NCBI RefSeq assembly: GCF_021117275.1
Contig: NZ_CP088245.1
Span: 1,959,501-2,023,500 of the forward strand
Direction of reading: 5' to 3'
Source: Metabacillus sp. B2-18
GTDB lineage: Bacteria > Bacillota > Bacilli > Bacillales > Bacillaceae
Length of the DNA stretch: 64,000 nucleotides
The number at the start of each line of letters is the position of its first letter. Position 1 is the stretch's first letter. Under the pieces are notes generated by a model that did no database searches, was not told where the DNA came from, and saw nothing but the letters and a program-made list of their open reading frames with translations. Of this stretch, positions 1 through 11,163 are shown piece by piece. Made by a program: the position numbers and the translations under genes.

Positions 1-395
1 CATCTATTAGTGTGCCAGAAGCAAGACTTTTAGTTATCCAACCTTATGATAAAACTGTTTTAGGTGATATCGAAAAGGCTATTTTAAAATCTGACTTGGG
101 TTTAACACCTTCAAATGATGGTTCTCTTATTCGACTTTCTATCCCTGCTCTAACAGAGGAAAGACGTAAGGAACTTGTTAAGTTAGTTAAAAAATATGCA
201 GAAGAAGCAAAAGTTGCAGTGCGTAATATTAGACGTGATGGTAATGACGACCTGAAGAAATTGGAAAAAAACGGGGATATTACTGAAGATGAATTACGTG
301 GCAACACGGAAGAAGTACAAAAGTTAACAGATGATTATATTGTGAAAGTTGATCAAGTTGCAAAAGATAAAGAAAAAGAAATCATGGAAGTTTAA
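1..395 (+). CDS. frr: Ribosome recycling factor, 3' part only
   Basis: Works with EF-G to split the post-termination 70S ribosome so subunits can be reused. Only about the last 130 codons are in the window: the frame is open from the left edge (first whole codon at base 3) and ends with TAA at 393-395. The C-terminal half is typical of the family: a basic helix with [14 protein letters not shown] and a final helix with [25 protein letters not shown] residues, which form the three-helix domain I. The GTG at position 12 is an internal valine, not a start. It is followed by a terminator and then uppS, the normal Bacillus order. Confidence 0.95.
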   Translation, partial: SISVPEARLLVIQPYDKTVLGDIEKAILKSDLGLTPSNDGSLIRLSIPALTEERRKELVKLVKKYAEEAKVAVRNIRRDGNDDLKKLEKNGDITEDELRGNTEEVQKLTDDYIVKVDQVAKDKEKEIMEV

Positions 396-425
396 GTGAA
401 AAATCTGTACAATAGGTATGGAAAG

Positions 426-455
426 ACCCTCTAATGTTTACAGGGGGTTTTTTTG
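426..455 (+). terminator. Intrinsic terminator after frr
   Basis: ACCCTC (426-431) pairs with GGGGGT (443-448), with one G-T pair and an 11-nt loop, and runs straight into seven T residues. It closes the upstream frr transcript. Confidence 0.75.
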
Positions 456-492
456 TTAAAGATAAGAGAATATGATATCTTTACTTAATATT

Positions 493-620
493 GGTGTCTA
501 GCTGAAGCGTATAGCCTCTTAAGGTCATAAGCCACAAATGAATTGAAGACAAAGAGTCTCTTCTATTCATTTGTTTCTTATGCTTGTGGGGGGCTGAGCA
601 AGGCGTTTACGTTTTTCTTA
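493..620. repeat. Dispersed intergenic repeat, copy 1, with long hairpin
   Basis: A roughly 128-bp non-coding block between frr and uppS. Its core is an imperfect inverted repeat: 534-550 (ACAAATGAATTGAAGAC) against 556-574, with CATAAG (526-531) and CTTATG (577-582) extending the stem. The edges GGTGTCTAGCTGAAGCG and CAAGGCGTTTACG...TTTTTCTTA resemble the ends of a dispersed repeat I recall from many Bacillus and Geobacillus intergenic regions (GTCTAGCTCCAGCGCC ... AAGGCGCTT.CGCTTTTCTT). A more diverged copy lies at 11221-11370. No ORF is present. Confidence 0.6.
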
Positions 621-679
621 TAGTTTAACGTCATCATGGTAGAAAGAGATCATGAATTATTGGGTGATGGAGGAATCAC

Positions 680-1459
680 ATGCTCAACATATTAAAGAAA
701 TGGAAAGGAAACCCTCGGCCTTCCAATGAACAAACGTTAAGTAAAGAGGACATTTTAAAGGGAGAAATTCCAAAACATATTGCCATTATTATGGATGGAA
801 ATGGAAGGTGGGCAAAAAAACGTGCCTTACCTCGGATAGCAGGACATCATGAGGGCATGAAAGTTGTCAGAAAGATAACGAAACAAGCTAATTCACTCGG
901 TGTTAAAACTCTTACTTTGTATGCTTTTTCAACTGAAAACTGGAAACGCCCTAAGGTAGAAGTAGATTATTTAATGAAGTTACCTGAAGAATTTTTAAAT
1001 ACTTATTTACCTGAGCTTATTGAAGAAAATGTACAGGTACGCATTATGGGGGATAAAAACAGACTCCCGGTGCATACATTAAGTGCTGTTGAAAAGGCTA
1101 TAAATGAAACAAGTGATAATGATGGTCTTGTTTTAAATTTTGCTTTGAATTATGGCAGTCGTGCTGAAATTATTACTGCAGTTCAACAGATTGCTCAAGA
1201 TATTGATAGTGGTAAAATAAACGGTAATTCAATTGATGAATCGCTTTTCTCCAATTATTTAATGTCTCAATCACTAGATGATCCTGACCTATTAATACGT
1301 ACTAGTGGTGAAATCCGGTTAAGCAATTTTATGTTATGGCAACTAGCCTATACAGAATTTTGGTTCACTGAAGTATTATGGCCTGATTTTAATGAACAAT
1401 GTTTTTTACAAGCAATACACACATATCAACAAAGAGGACGCAGATTTGGTGGCGTATAA
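680..1459 (+). CDS. uppS: Isoprenyl (undecaprenyl diphosphate) synthase
   Basis: Cis-prenyltransferase that adds isopentenyl units to farnesyl diphosphate to make the C55 lipid carrier for peptidoglycan and teichoic acid precursors. It is 259 aa, about the length of B. subtilis UppS (260). The catalytic aspartate is D39 in HIAIIMDGNGRWAKKR. The YAFSTENWKRP segment and the C-terminal DPDLLIRTSGEIRLSNF signature bind substrate and magnesium. The start ATG follows GGAGG at a normal spacing. cdsA follows 17 bases downstream, so the two lipid-precursor genes are probably cotranscribed. Confidence 0.96.
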   Translation: MLNILKKWKGNPRPSNEQTLSKEDILKGEIPKHIAIIMDGNGRWAKKRALPRIAGHHEGMKVVRKITKQANSLGVKTLTLYAFSTENWKRPKVEVDYLMKLPEEFLNTYLPELIEENVQVRIMGDKNRLPVHTLSAVEKAINETSDNDGLVLNFALNYGSRAEIITAVQQIAQDIDSGKINGNSIDESLFSNYLMSQSLDDPDLLIRTSGEIRLSNFMLWQLAYTEFWFTEVLWPDFNEQCFLQAIHTYQQRGRRFGGV

Positions 1460-1476
1460 AGGTGATGAAATTTTAA

Positions 1477-2268
1477 ATGAAGCAACGAATTCTAACTGCA
1501 ATATTAGCTGCAGCAGTTTTTCTTCCATTTGTTATATACGGAAATCTTCCGTTTACAATATTTGTTTATTTACTAGCATCAATTGGATTGTATGAATTGT
1601 TAAGAATGAAAAAAATATCGTTAGTAAGTTTTCCTGGATTAATTAGCTTATTAATTTTATGGGTTCTTTTAATTCCAAATTCTTATATAACAATATTAAA
1701 CGATATAAATTTTTCTAAGGCCGAATTAGCATTACTAGCTTTGTTATTTTTGTTAACTTACACGGTTATTACGAAAAATAAGTTTACATTTGACGATGTT
1801 GGTTTTGTTGTAATTTCTGTATTTTATCTTGGGATCGGTTTTTACTTTTTTATTGAAACAAGGCATTCTGGATTGGCAGAAGTATTTTATGCATTATTCT
1901 TAATATGGGTAACTGATTCAGGAGCTTATTTTGTCGGTCGGGCAATGGGGAAAAACAAGCTTTGGCCTGAAATAAGTCCGAATAAAACAGTAGAAGGTGC
2001 AGTGGGTGGAGTTTTATTTGCTGTTATTTTCGCTTGGGTGTACCACATGTTTACAGGAGTTTTAGATTCTTTCCTTATCATTACGGTTATGACAATCTGT
2101 CTCTCTGTTTTTGGACAAATTGGAGACTTGGTTGAATCTGCATTCAAACGTCATTATCAAGTAAAGGATTCCGGTTCAATTCTTCCGGGCCATGGTGGTA
2201 TTTTAGATCGATTCGATAGCCTATTATTTGTATTACCTCTACTTCACTTTTTAAATATTCTTTTTTGA
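1477..2268 (+). CDS. cdsA: Phosphatidate cytidylyltransferase
   Basis: Integral membrane enzyme that makes CDP-diacylglycerol from phosphatidate and CTP, the branch point for bacterial phospholipids (used here by PgsA at 48064). It is 263 aa with about eight hydrophobic segments. The CDS signature is near the C-terminus: SAFKRHYQVKDSGSILPGHG followed by GILDRFDS, with the metal-binding aspartates. An AGGTGATG ribosome site overlaps the uppS stop. The ATG at 1464 inside it meets a stop after two codons, so 1477 is the usable start. Confidence 0.95.
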   Translation: MKQRILTAILAAAVFLPFVIYGNLPFTIFVYLLASIGLYELLRMKKISLVSFPGLISLLILWVLLIPNSYITILNDINFSKAELALLALLFLLTYTVITKNKFTFDDVGFVVISVFYLGIGFYFFIETRHSGLAEVFYALFLIWVTDSGAYFVGRAMGKNKLWPEISPNKTVEGAVGGVLFAVIFAWVYHMFTGVLDSFLIITVMTICLSVFGQIGDLVESAFKRHYQVKDSGSILPGHGGILDRFDSLLFVLPLLHFLNILF

Positions 2269-2341
2269 AAATGTTTAAGTCCATAACATTAATATGGTGG
2301 ATATTAGTAATACGCATTTCTTTTTGATTGGAAGTGACTTT

Positions 2342-3493
2342 GTGAAGAAAATAAGTTTACTTGGAGCTACTGGTTCGATAGGAATCCAAACTTTATCAGT
2401 AATAGAAGCACACCCTGATGAATTTGAGTTAGTTTCCATGTCTTTTGGAAGAAATATAAAATCGGGAATTGAAATCATTAGAAAATTTCACCCTCGATTT
2501 GTTGCGGTTCAAGATAAAGAAACATATGAAAAATTGAAACTTGAGCTTGAAATCGATAAAATAAAAATCGGTTACGGACAAGAAGCATTAATAGAGGCGG
2601 CTATTTTTGATGATGTTGATTGTTTAGTTAATGCAGTTGTTGGTAGTGTAGGACTTGTTCCAACGTTAAAAGCAATTGAAAACAAAATTACAATTGCAAT
2701 TGCTAATAAAGAAACACTCGTAACAGCAGGTCATCTAGTAACAGAATATGCAAGGAAACACGAAGTTGATTTGTTACCAGTTGATAGTGAACATTCTGCG
2801 ATTTTTCAATGTTTACAAGGTGAAAAATCAAAAAATATAGAACGTCTAATCATAACTGCATCTGGTGGAAGTTTTCGGGATAAAACGAGAGAAGAATTGA
2901 TAAACGTTACAGTAGAGCAGGCTTTAAATCATCCAAATTGGTCAATGGGTGCCAAAATTACAATAGATTCTGCAACTATGATGAACAAAGGGCTTGAGGT
3001 GATTGAGGCACATTGGTTATTTAATATTCCTTATCAAAAAATTGATGTACTGTTACATAAAGAAAGTATTATACATTCTTTAGTGGAATTCCACGATCGT
3101 AGTGTGATTGCACAATTAGGAACACCAGATATGAGAGTTCCTATTCAATATGCATTAACTTATCCTGACAGACTTCCGCTTGAAAATGCTAAAAGACTTG
3201 AATTGTGGGAACATGGTAAACTTCATTTTGAAAAAATCAACTTTGATAGGTACAAATGCTTACAATATGCTTTTGATTCAGGTAAAATAGGTGGGACAAT
3301 GCCAACTGTACTAAATGCTGCAAATGAAGAAGCAGTTGAAGCTTTTTTGAAGGGTAAGATAAAATTCCTTCAAATTGAAGACTTAATTGAAAGAGCTATG
3401 GATAAGCATGAGAGCATCGCGCATCCAGATTTGGAGCAAATTCAAGAAGTTGATCAACTAACGCGAAATTTTGTACAAACATTAATCTCATAA
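2342..3493 (+). CDS. dxr: 1-deoxy-D-xylulose 5-phosphate reductoisomerase
   Basis: Second step of the MEP isoprenoid pathway: NADPH-dependent conversion of DXP to 2-C-methylerythritol 4-phosphate, which feeds UppS upstream. I chose GTG at 2342 rather than the upstream ATG at 2294. It gives [14 protein letters not shown], the family's normal N-terminus, 383 aa (the B. subtilis length), and a GGAAGTGA ribosome site just ahead. The NADPH loop is GATGSIG at residues 8-14. The metal/substrate motifs [18 protein letters not shown] and [19 protein letters not shown] are intact. Confidence 0.95.
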   Translation: MKKISLLGATGSIGIQTLSVIEAHPDEFELVSMSFGRNIKSGIEIIRKFHPRFVAVQDKETYEKLKLELEIDKIKIGYGQEALIEAAIFDDVDCLVNAVVGSVGLVPTLKAIENKITIAIANKETLVTAGHLVTEYARKHEVDLLPVDSEHSAIFQCLQGEKSKNIERLIITASGGSFRDKTREELINVTVEQALNHPNWSMGAKITIDSATMMNKGLEVIEAHWLFNIPYQKIDVLLHKESIIHSLVEFHDRSVIAQLGTPDMRVPIQYALTYPDRLPLENAKRLELWEHGKLHFEKINFDRYKCLQYAFDSGKIGGTMPTVLNAANEEAVEAFLKGKIKFLQIEDLIERAMDKHESIAHPDLEQIQEVDQLTRNFVQTLIS

Positions 3494-3508
3494 AGGTGGT
3501 CATTCAAA

Positions 3509-4768
3509 ATGAATACAGTGATAGCGTTTGTCCTTATTTTCGGTGCTCTTGTATTTTTTCATGAGCTAGGTCATTTAATGTTAGCAAATAGAGCTGGGAT
3601 ACTTTGCCGCGAATTCGCTATAGGGTTTGGTCCGAAAATCTTATCATTTAAAAAGAATGAAACAGTATATACGATTCGACTCCTTCCTATTGGGGGATTC
3701 GTACGAATGGCTGGGGAAGATCCTGAGGTTATCGAGGTTAAACCGGGACACAATGTAGGATTATTATTTAACAAGGAAGACAAAGTTGAAAAGATCATTC
3801 TTAACAATAAAGAAAAATACCCTCAAGCACGTGTTATAGAGGTAGAAAATGTTGATCTTGAGCATAACATGTTTATCTCAGGCTATGAACACGGAGAAGA
3901 GGATTTTATTAAAAGATTTGATGTGAGTGAAACATCTTATTTTATTGTAGATGGTCAAGAAACACAAATTGCTCCTTATAATCGACAGTTCCAATCAAAA
4001 ACTGTAGGTCAAAGGATTGCTGCTATCTTTGCTGGTCCGTTAATGAATTTTCTTCTTGCTTTTGTTATTTTAGTTTCCTTAGGTTTTATTCAAGGTGCAC
4101 CAGTTGATGAACCAAGATTAGGGAAATTGACTTCTGATGGTGCTGCAAATGAGGCGGGGTTACAAGAGGGAGATGAAATTCATTCTATTGAAGGTGAATC
4201 AACATCTTCATGGGGCGAAGTAGTATCAATCATTCAAGAAAATCCGGATAAAGAATTAACATTTGAAGTTGAACGTAATGGCGAAATGTTAAGCTTAGAA
4301 GTGGTTCCTGCAGCAACAAAAGTTGGTGAAACTGTCATTGGACGGATTGGTGCATATAATCCTGTTGATAAGTCATTCGGCAGTTCGTTCAAATATGGCT
4401 TTGTTGAAACGTATACGTGGACGAAAGAAATTTTAATCGGGTTTGGAAAGCTTGTAACAGGACAATTCTCAATTGATATGCTGTCAGGTCCGGTTGGTAT
4501 TTATGACATGACAGATCAAGTTGCCGAGTCTGGGACAACTAATTTATTAAGATGGGCAGCACTACTAAGTATTAATCTAGGAATAGTTAACTTGTTGCCG
4601 ATCCCAGCTTTAGATGGTGGTCGCTTATTATTTTTATTCATTGAGGCATTAAGAGGAAAGCCAATTGATCGCCAAAAGGAAGGTATTGTTCATTTTATTG
4701 GTTTTTCATTACTTATGCTCTTAATGCTTGTTGTTACATGGAACGACATTCAACGCTTATTTCTGTAA
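3509..4768 (+). CDS. rasP: Site-2 intramembrane metalloprotease RasP/RseP
   Basis: Zinc protease that cleaves substrates within the membrane; in Bacillus it processes anti-sigma factors such as RsiW and clears signal peptides. The zinc motif HELGH is at residues 18-22 in the first transmembrane helix. A PDZ domain is central (about 190-280, with GLQEGDEIHSI), and the third zinc ligand lies in NLLPIPALDGGRLLF near the C-terminus. It is 419 aa with four predicted membrane segments. An AAAGGTGGT ribosome site precedes the ATG. It sits between dxr and proS as in B. subtilis (formerly yluC). Confidence 0.95.
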   Translation: MNTVIAFVLIFGALVFFHELGHLMLANRAGILCREFAIGFGPKILSFKKNETVYTIRLLPIGGFVRMAGEDPEVIEVKPGHNVGLLFNKEDKVEKIILNNKEKYPQARVIEVENVDLEHNMFISGYEHGEEDFIKRFDVSETSYFIVDGQETQIAPYNRQFQSKTVGQRIAAIFAGPLMNFLLAFVILVSLGFIQGAPVDEPRLGKLTSDGAANEAGLQEGDEIHSIEGESTSSWGEVVSIIQENPDKELTFEVERNGEMLSLEVVPAATKVGETVIGRIGAYNPVDKSFGSSFKYGFVETYTWTKEILIGFGKLVTGQFSIDMLSGPVGIYDMTDQVAESGTTNLLRWAALLSINLGIVNLLPIPALDGGRLLFLFIEALRGKPIDRQKEGIVHFIGFSLLMLLMLVVTWNDIQRLFL

Positions 4769-4799
4769 AGAAGTTTAATTAAAATAGAGGTGCTCGTAA

Positions 4800-6503
4800 A
4801 TGAAACAAAGTATGACGTTTATTCCTACTCTTAGAGAAGTTCCGGCTGATGCTGAAGTCAAAAGCCATCAGCTAATGCTACGAGCTGGATTTATTAGACA
4901 AAATACAAGTGGCGTATATAGCTACTTACCTTTAGCACAAAAAGTACTAAAGAAAATTGAACAAATTGTTCGTGAGGAAATGAATAAAGCAGGAGCTTCA
5001 GAGTTGTTAATGCCTGCATTGCAACAGAGTGAGCTTTGGCAAGAATCCGGTCGTTGGTATTCCTATGGCCCTGAATTAATGAGATTAAAGGATCGTCATA
5101 ACCGTGAATTTGCTCTAGGAGCAACACATGAAGAAATGATTACAAGCCTTGTTCGTGATGAAGTGAAGTCATACAAACGTCTCCCACTTGGTTTGTACCA
5201 AATTCAAACTAAATTCCGCGATGAGAAACGTCCAAGATTTGGTGTTTTACGAGGGCGTGAATTCATTATGAAAGATGCATATACCTTTCACGCAACAAAC
5301 GAGAGCTTGGATGAGGGCTATAATAAAATGTTTACAGCTTATCAAAATATCTTCACACGCTGTGGCTTAGATTTTAGAGCTGTTATTGCAGACTCAGGTG
5401 CGATGGGTGGAACCGACACTCACGAATTTATGGTTCTTTCAGAGATTGGTGAAGATACAATTGCATATTCAGATACATCCCAATATGCAGCAAACATTGA
5501 AATGGCCCCGGTTATTTCAACATATGAAAAGAGTTCGGAAGAGCAGCAGTCATTAGAAAAAATAGAAACACCAAATCAAAAAACAATAGAAGAAATATCT
5601 TCATTTTTAAATATCTCAAAAGAAAATTGTATCAAGTCAGTTCTATTTAAAGTAGATGAAAAGTTTGTGCTCGTTCTTGTTCGTGGAGACCACGAAGTAA
5701 ATGATATTAAAGTGAAAAACTTATATTCTGCTTCAGTAGTTGAATTAGCAACAGCCGAGGAAACTAAAGAAGCAATAAATTGTGTTCCAGGTTATGTAGG
5801 TCCAATTCATGTTACAGAGGATGTTGAAGTCATTGCAGACCATGCTGTTGCAGCTATAGTAAATGGAGTATGCGGTGCTAATGAAGAAGCATTCCACTAT
5901 ACAGGAGTTAATTTAGAACGAGATGCATCTGTTACTCAATATGCTGATTTGCGTTTTATACAAGAAGGTGATCTTTCTCCTGATGGTGAAGGCATTATTA
6001 AATTTGCAAAAGGTATAGAAGTTGGTCATGTTTTTAAATTGGGAACAAGATATAGTGAAGCGATGAATGCTACATTCCTTGATGAAAATGGCCGAACGCA
6101 ACCAATGATTATGGGCTGCTATGGCATTGGAGTCTCTAGAACATTAGCTGCTGTTATCGAGCAGAATAATGACGAAAATGGAATTGTTTGGCCTGAAGCG
6201 TTAGCACCATTTCAACTTCATGTGATTCCTATTAATGTGAAAAATGATGCTCAAAAAGAATTAGGTGAAAAGCTATACAATATATTTACTGACCTTGGTT
6301 ATGAAGTTCTTCTTGATGATCGTCAAGAACGAGCAGGGGTTAAATTTGCTGATTCCGATTTAATTGGCTTACCAGTTCGTGTAACAGTTGGTAAAAAGGC
6401 TGAAGAAGGAATTGTAGAAGTTAAAATTCGTAAAACAGGTGAGTCTTTTGAAGTTTCAGTTGATGAACTGGAAGGTAAAGTAAAACAAATACTTGGTAAC
6501 TAA
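4800..6503 (+). CDS. proS: Prolyl-tRNA synthetase, bacterial type
   Basis: Class II synthetase that charges tRNA-Pro. At 567 aa it is the bacterial form with an editing (INS) domain between motifs 2 and 3. Motif 2 is [20 protein letters not shown], motif 3 is [17 protein letters not shown], and the anticodon-binding domain is at the C-terminus with [20 protein letters not shown]. The insertion (about residues 225-400) contains [10 protein letters not shown], the usual start of the misacylated tRNA-Pro hydrolysis domain. No T-box leader is visible in the 31 bases between rasP and proS, so it probably rides on the upstream transcript. Confidence 0.96.
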   Translation: MKQSMTFIPTLREVPADAEVKSHQLMLRAGFIRQNTSGVYSYLPLAQKVLKKIEQIVREEMNKAGASELLMPALQQSELWQESGRWYSYGPELMRLKDRHNREFALGATHEEMITSLVRDEVKSYKRLPLGLYQIQTKFRDEKRPRFGVLRGREFIMKDAYTFHATNESLDEGYNKMFTAYQNIFTRCGLDFRAVIADSGAMGGTDTHEFMVLSEIGEDTIAYSDTSQYAANIEMAPVISTYEKSSEEQQSLEKIETPNQKTIEEISSFLNISKENCIKSVLFKVDEKFVLVLVRGDHEVNDIKVKNLYSASVVELATAEETKEAINCVPGYVGPIHVTEDVEVIADHAVAAIVNGVCGANEEAFHYTGVNLERDASVTQYADLRFIQEGDLSPDGEGIIKFAKGIEVGHVFKLGTRYSEAMNATFLDENGRTQPMIMGCYGIGVSRTLAAVIEQNNDENGIVWPEALAPFQLHVIPINVKNDAQKELGEKLYNIFTDLGYEVLLDDRQERAGVKFADSDLIGLPVRVTVGKKAEEGIVEVKIRKTGESFEVSVDELEGKVKQILGN

Positions 6504-6552
6504 AAAATTGTTACTGCAAAGACAAAACCATGTTAAAATAATAAAATGAGAA

Positions 6553-6619
6553 GAAGAGGCTGACTCGATAAATTTAGACAATTTTCTTTTGAATTGTCTA
6601 ATGATGGGGCAGCCTCTTC
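6553..6619. repeat. Two-tier hairpin (GGCTGACTC family) between proS and polC
   Basis: The outer arms GAAGAGGCTG (6553-6562) and CAGCCTCTTC (6610-6619) are perfect complements. The inner arms TTAGACAATT (6574-6583) and AATTGTCTAA (6592-6601) are also perfect. No T-run follows, so it is not a textbook terminator on either strand, though it occupies that place. Similar two-tier elements occur at 36998-37075 and 47944-48018. Confidence 0.7.
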
Positions 6620-6670
6620 AATTGTGAAAAAAATAATATTCATGATTCTGGGAGAGGGGATATAAAGGTC

Positions 6671-9600
6671 ATGGACATGTTAAACAACCAAATTGAGCGA
6701 TTTCAACTCCTGCTCCAGCAAATAAATTTAACAGAAGATGCAGCCGTTGTTCATTTTAGAAACGGTTCGATTGCTAGATTAACCGTTCATAAGCAATTGA
6801 AAAAATGGCATTTTCATTTTCAATTTGATAAGATTCTACCCTTTGATGTGTACCATTTATTTAAAACAAAACTATCAAAGGCTTTTTCACATATTGCAGA
6901 TGTATCTTTTACATTTGAAGCAAGAGACCAAGCTTTTGATGAAAAGTTAGTACAAGATTATTGGTCAATTTGTATTCAAGAGATGGATGGTATTTCACCT
7001 CCGATGCTTGCTTTACTAAATGAGCAGAAGCCAACCCTTCAAGGGCTAAAGGTAATCGTAAAAACAAAAAACGATACAGAAGCAATGACAATAAAAAGAA
7101 AATATGCTTCTCTTATTCAAGAAAGCTTTCAGCAGTTTGGGTTTCCAACTTTTCAAATGGATACAACTGTAGCGGTAACAGAAGAAGAAATTAAACAATT
7201 CCAAGAGCAAAAGCTTCAAGAAGATAAAGCAAGAGGTTTCCAAGCGTTAACCGACATGGAAAATGCAGAAAAAGAGGATTCAATTCAGCCTGAACTTTCC
7301 GGCCCATTAACAATCGGTTATACAATTAAAGATGATGAAGAAATTCGTACAATGGCTTCCATTGAGGATGAAGAAAGAAGAGTAGCATTACAGGGGTATG
7401 TTTTTGATGCTGAAACAAGAGAATTACGAAGTGGGAGAACATTATTAACATTTAAAATTACTGATTATACAAGCTCGATACTAGTAAAAATGTTTGCGAG
7501 AGATAAAGAAGATGCAGTATTGGTACAAGCTGTAAAGAAAGGTATGTGGCTTAAAGTAAGAGGTAGTATCCAAAATGACACCTTTGTCCGAGATCTTGTT
7601 ATGATTGCAAATGATATCAATGAAGTTGCACCAAGAGAAAGACAAGATACTGCCCCTGAAGATGAAAAACGAGTCGAATTACATTTACATTCACCGATGA
7701 GTCAAATGGATGCTGTCACTTCAGTAAGCAAATATATTGAGCAAGCGAAGAAATGGGGTCATAAAGCGATAGCTCTAACAGATCATGCTGTTGCACAATC
7801 TTTTCCGGAGGCATATTCTGCAGGGAAAAAGAATGGAATCAAAGTGTTGTTTGGTGTAGAAGTCAACTTAGTAGATGATGGAGTTCCGATTGCCTACAAT
7901 TCTGAACATCGTTTACTGTCAGATGAAACCTATGTTGTGTTTGATGTAGAAACAACAGGGCTTTCTGCAGTTTACGATACTATTATTGAGCTTGCCGCTG
8001 TTAAGATTCGTGATGGTGAAATTGTTGATCGCTTTGAATCCTTTGCTAACCCACACCATCCACTATCAGCTACAACAATTGATTTAACTGGTATTACGGA
8101 CGATATGGTAAGGGATGCCCCTAATGTAGACGTAGTATTAAGGAAATTTAAAGAATGGATTGGGGACGACATTTTAGTTGCGCACAACGCGAGCTTTGAT
8201 ATGGGTTTTTTAAATGTTGGGTATAAAAAACTTCTAGGTGAGGAAAAAGCAAAAAATCCTGTTATTGATACATTAGAGTTAGGTAGATTTCTATATCCTG
8301 AAATGAAAAACCACCGATTGAACACTCTTTGTAAAAAGTTTGATATTGAGTTAACACAGCACCACCGTGCTATTTATGATGCGGAAGCAACAGGATTCTT
8401 GCTTATTAAAATGTTAAAAGATGCTGCTGAACAAGAAATCGAATATCATGATCAATTTAATGAAAATATGGGAAAAGGAAATGCCTACCAGCGTTCTCGT
8501 CCATATCATGCAACGATTCTTGCTCAAAATGAAACAGGGTTAAAAAATCTATTTAAATTAGTTTCAATCTCGCATATTAACTATTTTTATCGGGTTCCAC
8601 GAATTCCGCGTTCACAGCTTAATAAACACCGTGAAGGTCTTATTATTGGCTCAGCCTGTGATAAGGGAGAAGTGTTTGAAGGAATGATGCAAAAATCACC
8701 TGAGGAAGTTGAGGAGATCGCTGCATTTTATGATTATTTAGAAGTTCATCCTTTAGAAGTTTATCAACACCTAATTACACTGGATTATATAAAAGATAAT
8801 AATGCGCTACAGGAAATTGTAACGAATATTGTGAAGCTGGGTGAAAAATTAAATAAACCTGTCGTGGCAACGGGGAATGTTCATTATCTTAATCCTGTTG
8901 ATAAAATTTATCGCAAAATATTGGTTAGTTCTCAAGGAGGAGCCAATCCATTAAACCGCCATGAGCTACCGGATGTTCATTTTCGAACAACAGATGAAAT
9001 GCTAAATGCTTTTTCATTTCTTGGCACAGAAAAGGCGAAAGAAATTGTAGTAGAAAATACAAACAAAGTAGCAGATATGATTGAAGATGTTAAACCAATC
9101 AAAGATGATCTATATACACCAAAAATTGAAGGTGCAGATGATGAAATACGGGAAATGAGTTATTCAATGGCGAGAAGTATTTATGGTGAAAATCTACCGG
9201 AACTTGTTGAAGCACGTTTGGAAAAGGAATTAAAAAGTATTATCGGACATGGGTTCGCTGTTATATACTTGATTTCACATAAACTTGTTAAAAAATCACT
9301 CGATGATGGATATCTTGTAGGTTCACGTGGTTCCGTAGGATCTTCTTTTGTTGCGACAATGACGGAGATTACAGAGGTTAATCCTCTTCCGCCACATTAT
9401 GTATGCCCTGATTGCAGGCACTCTGAGTTTTTTAATGATGGATCAGTTGGGTCTGGATTCGATTTGCCAAATAAAGAATGTCCAAAGTGTGGAGCACAGT
9501 ATACGAAAGATGGACATGATATACCTTTTGAAACGTTCTTGGGATTTAAAGGTGATAAAGTTCCTGATATCGATTTGAATTTCTCCGGTGAATATCAACC

Positions 9601-10984
9601 TACAGCACACAACTATACAAAGGTGTTGTTCGGAGAAGATAATGTTTTCCGTGCAGGAACAATAGGTACAGTTGCAGAAAAGACGGCTTACGGATATGTA
9701 AAAGGTTATGCGAATGACCGCAATATCATTTATAGAGGAGCTGAGGTTGACCGTCTTGTACAAGGGTGTACAGGTGTAAAGAGAACAACCGGTCAGCACC
9801 CGGGTGGTATTATCGTAGTACCTGACTACATGGATATCTTTGATTTCTCACCAATTCAATTTCCAGCTGATGCAACTGGATCTGAATGGCGAACTACTCA
9901 TTTTGACTTTCATTCAATTCACGATAACTTATTAAAACTTGATATTCTTGGACACGATGATCCAACGGTCATCCGTATGCTACAAGATTTAAGTGGAATT
10001 GATCCTAAAACAATTCCAACCGATGATCCAGAGGTTATGAAGATATTTAGTGGAACTGAATCATTAGGAGTAACAGAAGATCAAATAATGTGTAAAACAG
10101 GAACACTTGGGATTCCTGAATTCGGTACACGATTTGTTCGCCAAATGTTAGAAGATACAAAACCGACAACTTTTTCTGAGCTTGTTCAAATTTCTGGTCT
10201 ATCGCATGGTACAGACGTTTGGCTTGGAAATGCACAGGAACTTATCCACAATAAGACTTGTACATTGAGTGAAGTAATCGGTTGTCGTGATGATATTATG
10301 GTATACCTGATCTATCAAGGATTAGATCCTTCTTTTGCATTTAAGATCATGGAATCTGTTCGAAAGGGTAAAGGCTTAACAGATGAAATGATGGAGGAAA
10401 TGAAAAAACAAGAAGTGCCGGGTTGGTATATTAATTCTTGCTTAAAGATCAAATATATGTTCCCTAAGGCCCATGCTGCTGCATATGTTTTAATGGCGGT
10501 ACGTATTGCTTATTTCAAAGTTCATCTTCCTCTATTATATTACGCTGCATACTTTACTGTTCGTGCAGATGATTTCGATATTGATACAATGGTTAAAGGG
10601 TCAGCATCTATTAAAGCAAAAATAGATGAAATTAACTTAAAAGGCTTAGATGCATCACCAAAAGAAAAAAACCTTCTTACTGTTTTAGAATTATCCTTAG
10701 AAATGTGTGAAAGAGGATTTGCATTCCAAAAGGTAGATCTTTATCGTTCTAGTGCTGATGAGTTTCTAATTGATGGTAATACACTAATTCCACCTTTTAA
10801 TTCAATACCAGGGCTTGGAACGAATGCTGCGATTAACATAGTTAAAGCTAGAGAAGAAGGAGAGTTTTTATCAAAAGAAGATTTACAGCAAAGAGGTAAG
10901 GTGTCTAAAACAATTATCGAATACCTTACTAATCATGGTTGTTTGGATGAATTACCAGATCAAAACCAATTATCTCTTTTTTAA
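6671..10984 (+). CDS. polC: DNA polymerase III alpha subunit, Gram-positive PolC
   Basis: Main replicative polymerase of Firmicutes. It is 1437 aa, the same as B. subtilis PolC. Domain order: N-terminal domain, OB fold (about 230-320), PHP domain starting near residue 335 ([14 protein letters not shown]), an inserted DEDD proofreading exonuclease (FDVETTGL near 423, [22 protein letters not shown]), the rest of PHP, a zinc-binding CPDC...CPKC segment near 911-940, the palm with [12 protein letters not shown] near 966, fingers, and a C-terminal helix-hairpin-helix ([14 protein letters not shown]). It ends in QLSLF, the beta-clamp binding tail. GAGAGGGG lies 11 bases ahead of ATG 6671; ATG 6677 is an alternative start. 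Confidence 0.97.
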   Translation: MDMLNNQIERFQLLLQQINLTEDAAVVHFRNGSIARLTVHKQLKKWHFHFQFDKILPFDVYHLFKTKLSKAFSHIADVSFTFEARDQAFDEKLVQDYWSICIQEMDGISPPMLALLNEQKPTLQGLKVIVKTKNDTEAMTIKRKYASLIQESFQQFGFPTFQMDTTVAVTEEEIKQFQEQKLQEDKARGFQALTDMENAEKEDSIQPELSGPLTIGYTIKDDEEIRTMASIEDEERRVALQGYVFDAETRELRSGRTLLTFKITDYTSSILVKMFARDKEDAVLVQAVKKGMWLKVRGSIQNDTFVRDLVMIANDINEVAPRERQDTAPEDEKRVELHLHSPMSQMDAVTSVSKYIEQAKKWGHKAIALTDHAVAQSFPEAYSAGKKNGIKVLFGVEVNLVDDGVPIAYNSEHRLLSDETYVVFDVETTGLSAVYDTIIELAAVKIRDGEIVDRFESFANPHHPLSATTIDLTGITDDMVRDAPNVDVVLRKFKEWIGDDILVAHNASFDMGFLNVGYKKLLGEEKAKNPVIDTLELGRFLYPEMKNHRLNTLCKKFDIELTQHHRAIYDAEATGFLLIKMLKDAAEQEIEYHDQFNENMGKGNAYQRSRPYHATILAQNETGLKNLFKLVSISHINYFYRVPRIPRSQLNKHREGLIIGSACDKGEVFEGMMQKSPEEVEEIAAFYDYLEVHPLEVYQHLITLDYIKDNNALQEIVTNIVKLGEKLNKPVVATGNVHYLNPVDKIYRKILVSSQGGANPLNRHELPDVHFRTTDEMLNAFSFLGTEKAKEIVVENTNKVADMIEDVKPIKDDLYTPKIEGADDEIREMSYSMARSIYGENLPELVEARLEKELKSIIGHGFAVIYLISHKLVKKSLDDGYLVGSRGSVGSSFVATMTEITEVNPLPPHYVCPDCRHSEFFNDGSVGSGFDLPNKECPKCGAQYTKDGHDIPFETFLGFKGDKVPDIDLNFSGEYQPTAHNYTKVLFGEDNVFRAGTIGTVAEKTAYGYVKGYANDRNIIYRGAEVDRLVQGCTGVKRTTGQHPGGIIVVPDYMDIFDFSPIQFPADATGSEWRTTHFDFHSIHDNLLKLDILGHDDPTVIRMLQDLSGIDPKTIPTDDPEVMKIFSGTESLGVTEDQIMCKTGTLGIPEFGTRFVRQMLEDTKPTTFSELVQISGLSHGTDVWLGNAQELIHNKTCTLSEVIGCRDDIMVYLIYQGLDPSFAFKIMESVRKGKGLTDEMMEEMKKQEVPGWYINSCLKIKYMFPKAHAAAYVLMAVRIAYFKVHLPLLYYAAYFTVRADDFDIDTMVKGSASIKAKIDEINLKGLDASPKEKNLLTVLELSLEMCERGFAFQKVDLYRSSADEFLIDGNTLIPPFNSIPGLGTNAAINIVKAREEGEFLSKEDLQQRGKVSKTIIEYLTNHGCLDELPDQNQLSLF

Positions 10985-11028
10985 AGATTCTTTTCTTTTT
11001 TAATCTTTTATTCCTTCAGAGGATAAAT

Positions 11029-11057
11029 TTGCATAAAAAACACGGTTATGTTATGCT
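11029..11057 (+). promoter_or_regulatory. Candidate sigma-A promoter of the rimP-nusA operon
   Basis: TTGCAT (11029-11034), a 17-bp spacer, then TATGCT (11052-11057). A start near 11064 would give a leader of about 320 nt that carries the hairpin and terminator described here. Confidence 0.5.
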
Positions 11058-11163
11058 TTTAGTGGAAATGCTAACGATAAGCAGAGGAAAAGAGTGGGGT
11101 AATCACCCACTCTTTCGTATTGTAATCGCCCTCGTCATTCGGATAGTTATACTACATACCATT

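Noticed and set aside
1392..1595. 67-codon frame across the uppS-cdsA junction
   Set aside because: Overlaps two well-supported genes in another frame.
4769..4799. T-box riboswitch upstream of proS
   Set aside because: The gap is only 31 bases, and no T-box sequence or antiterminator is present.
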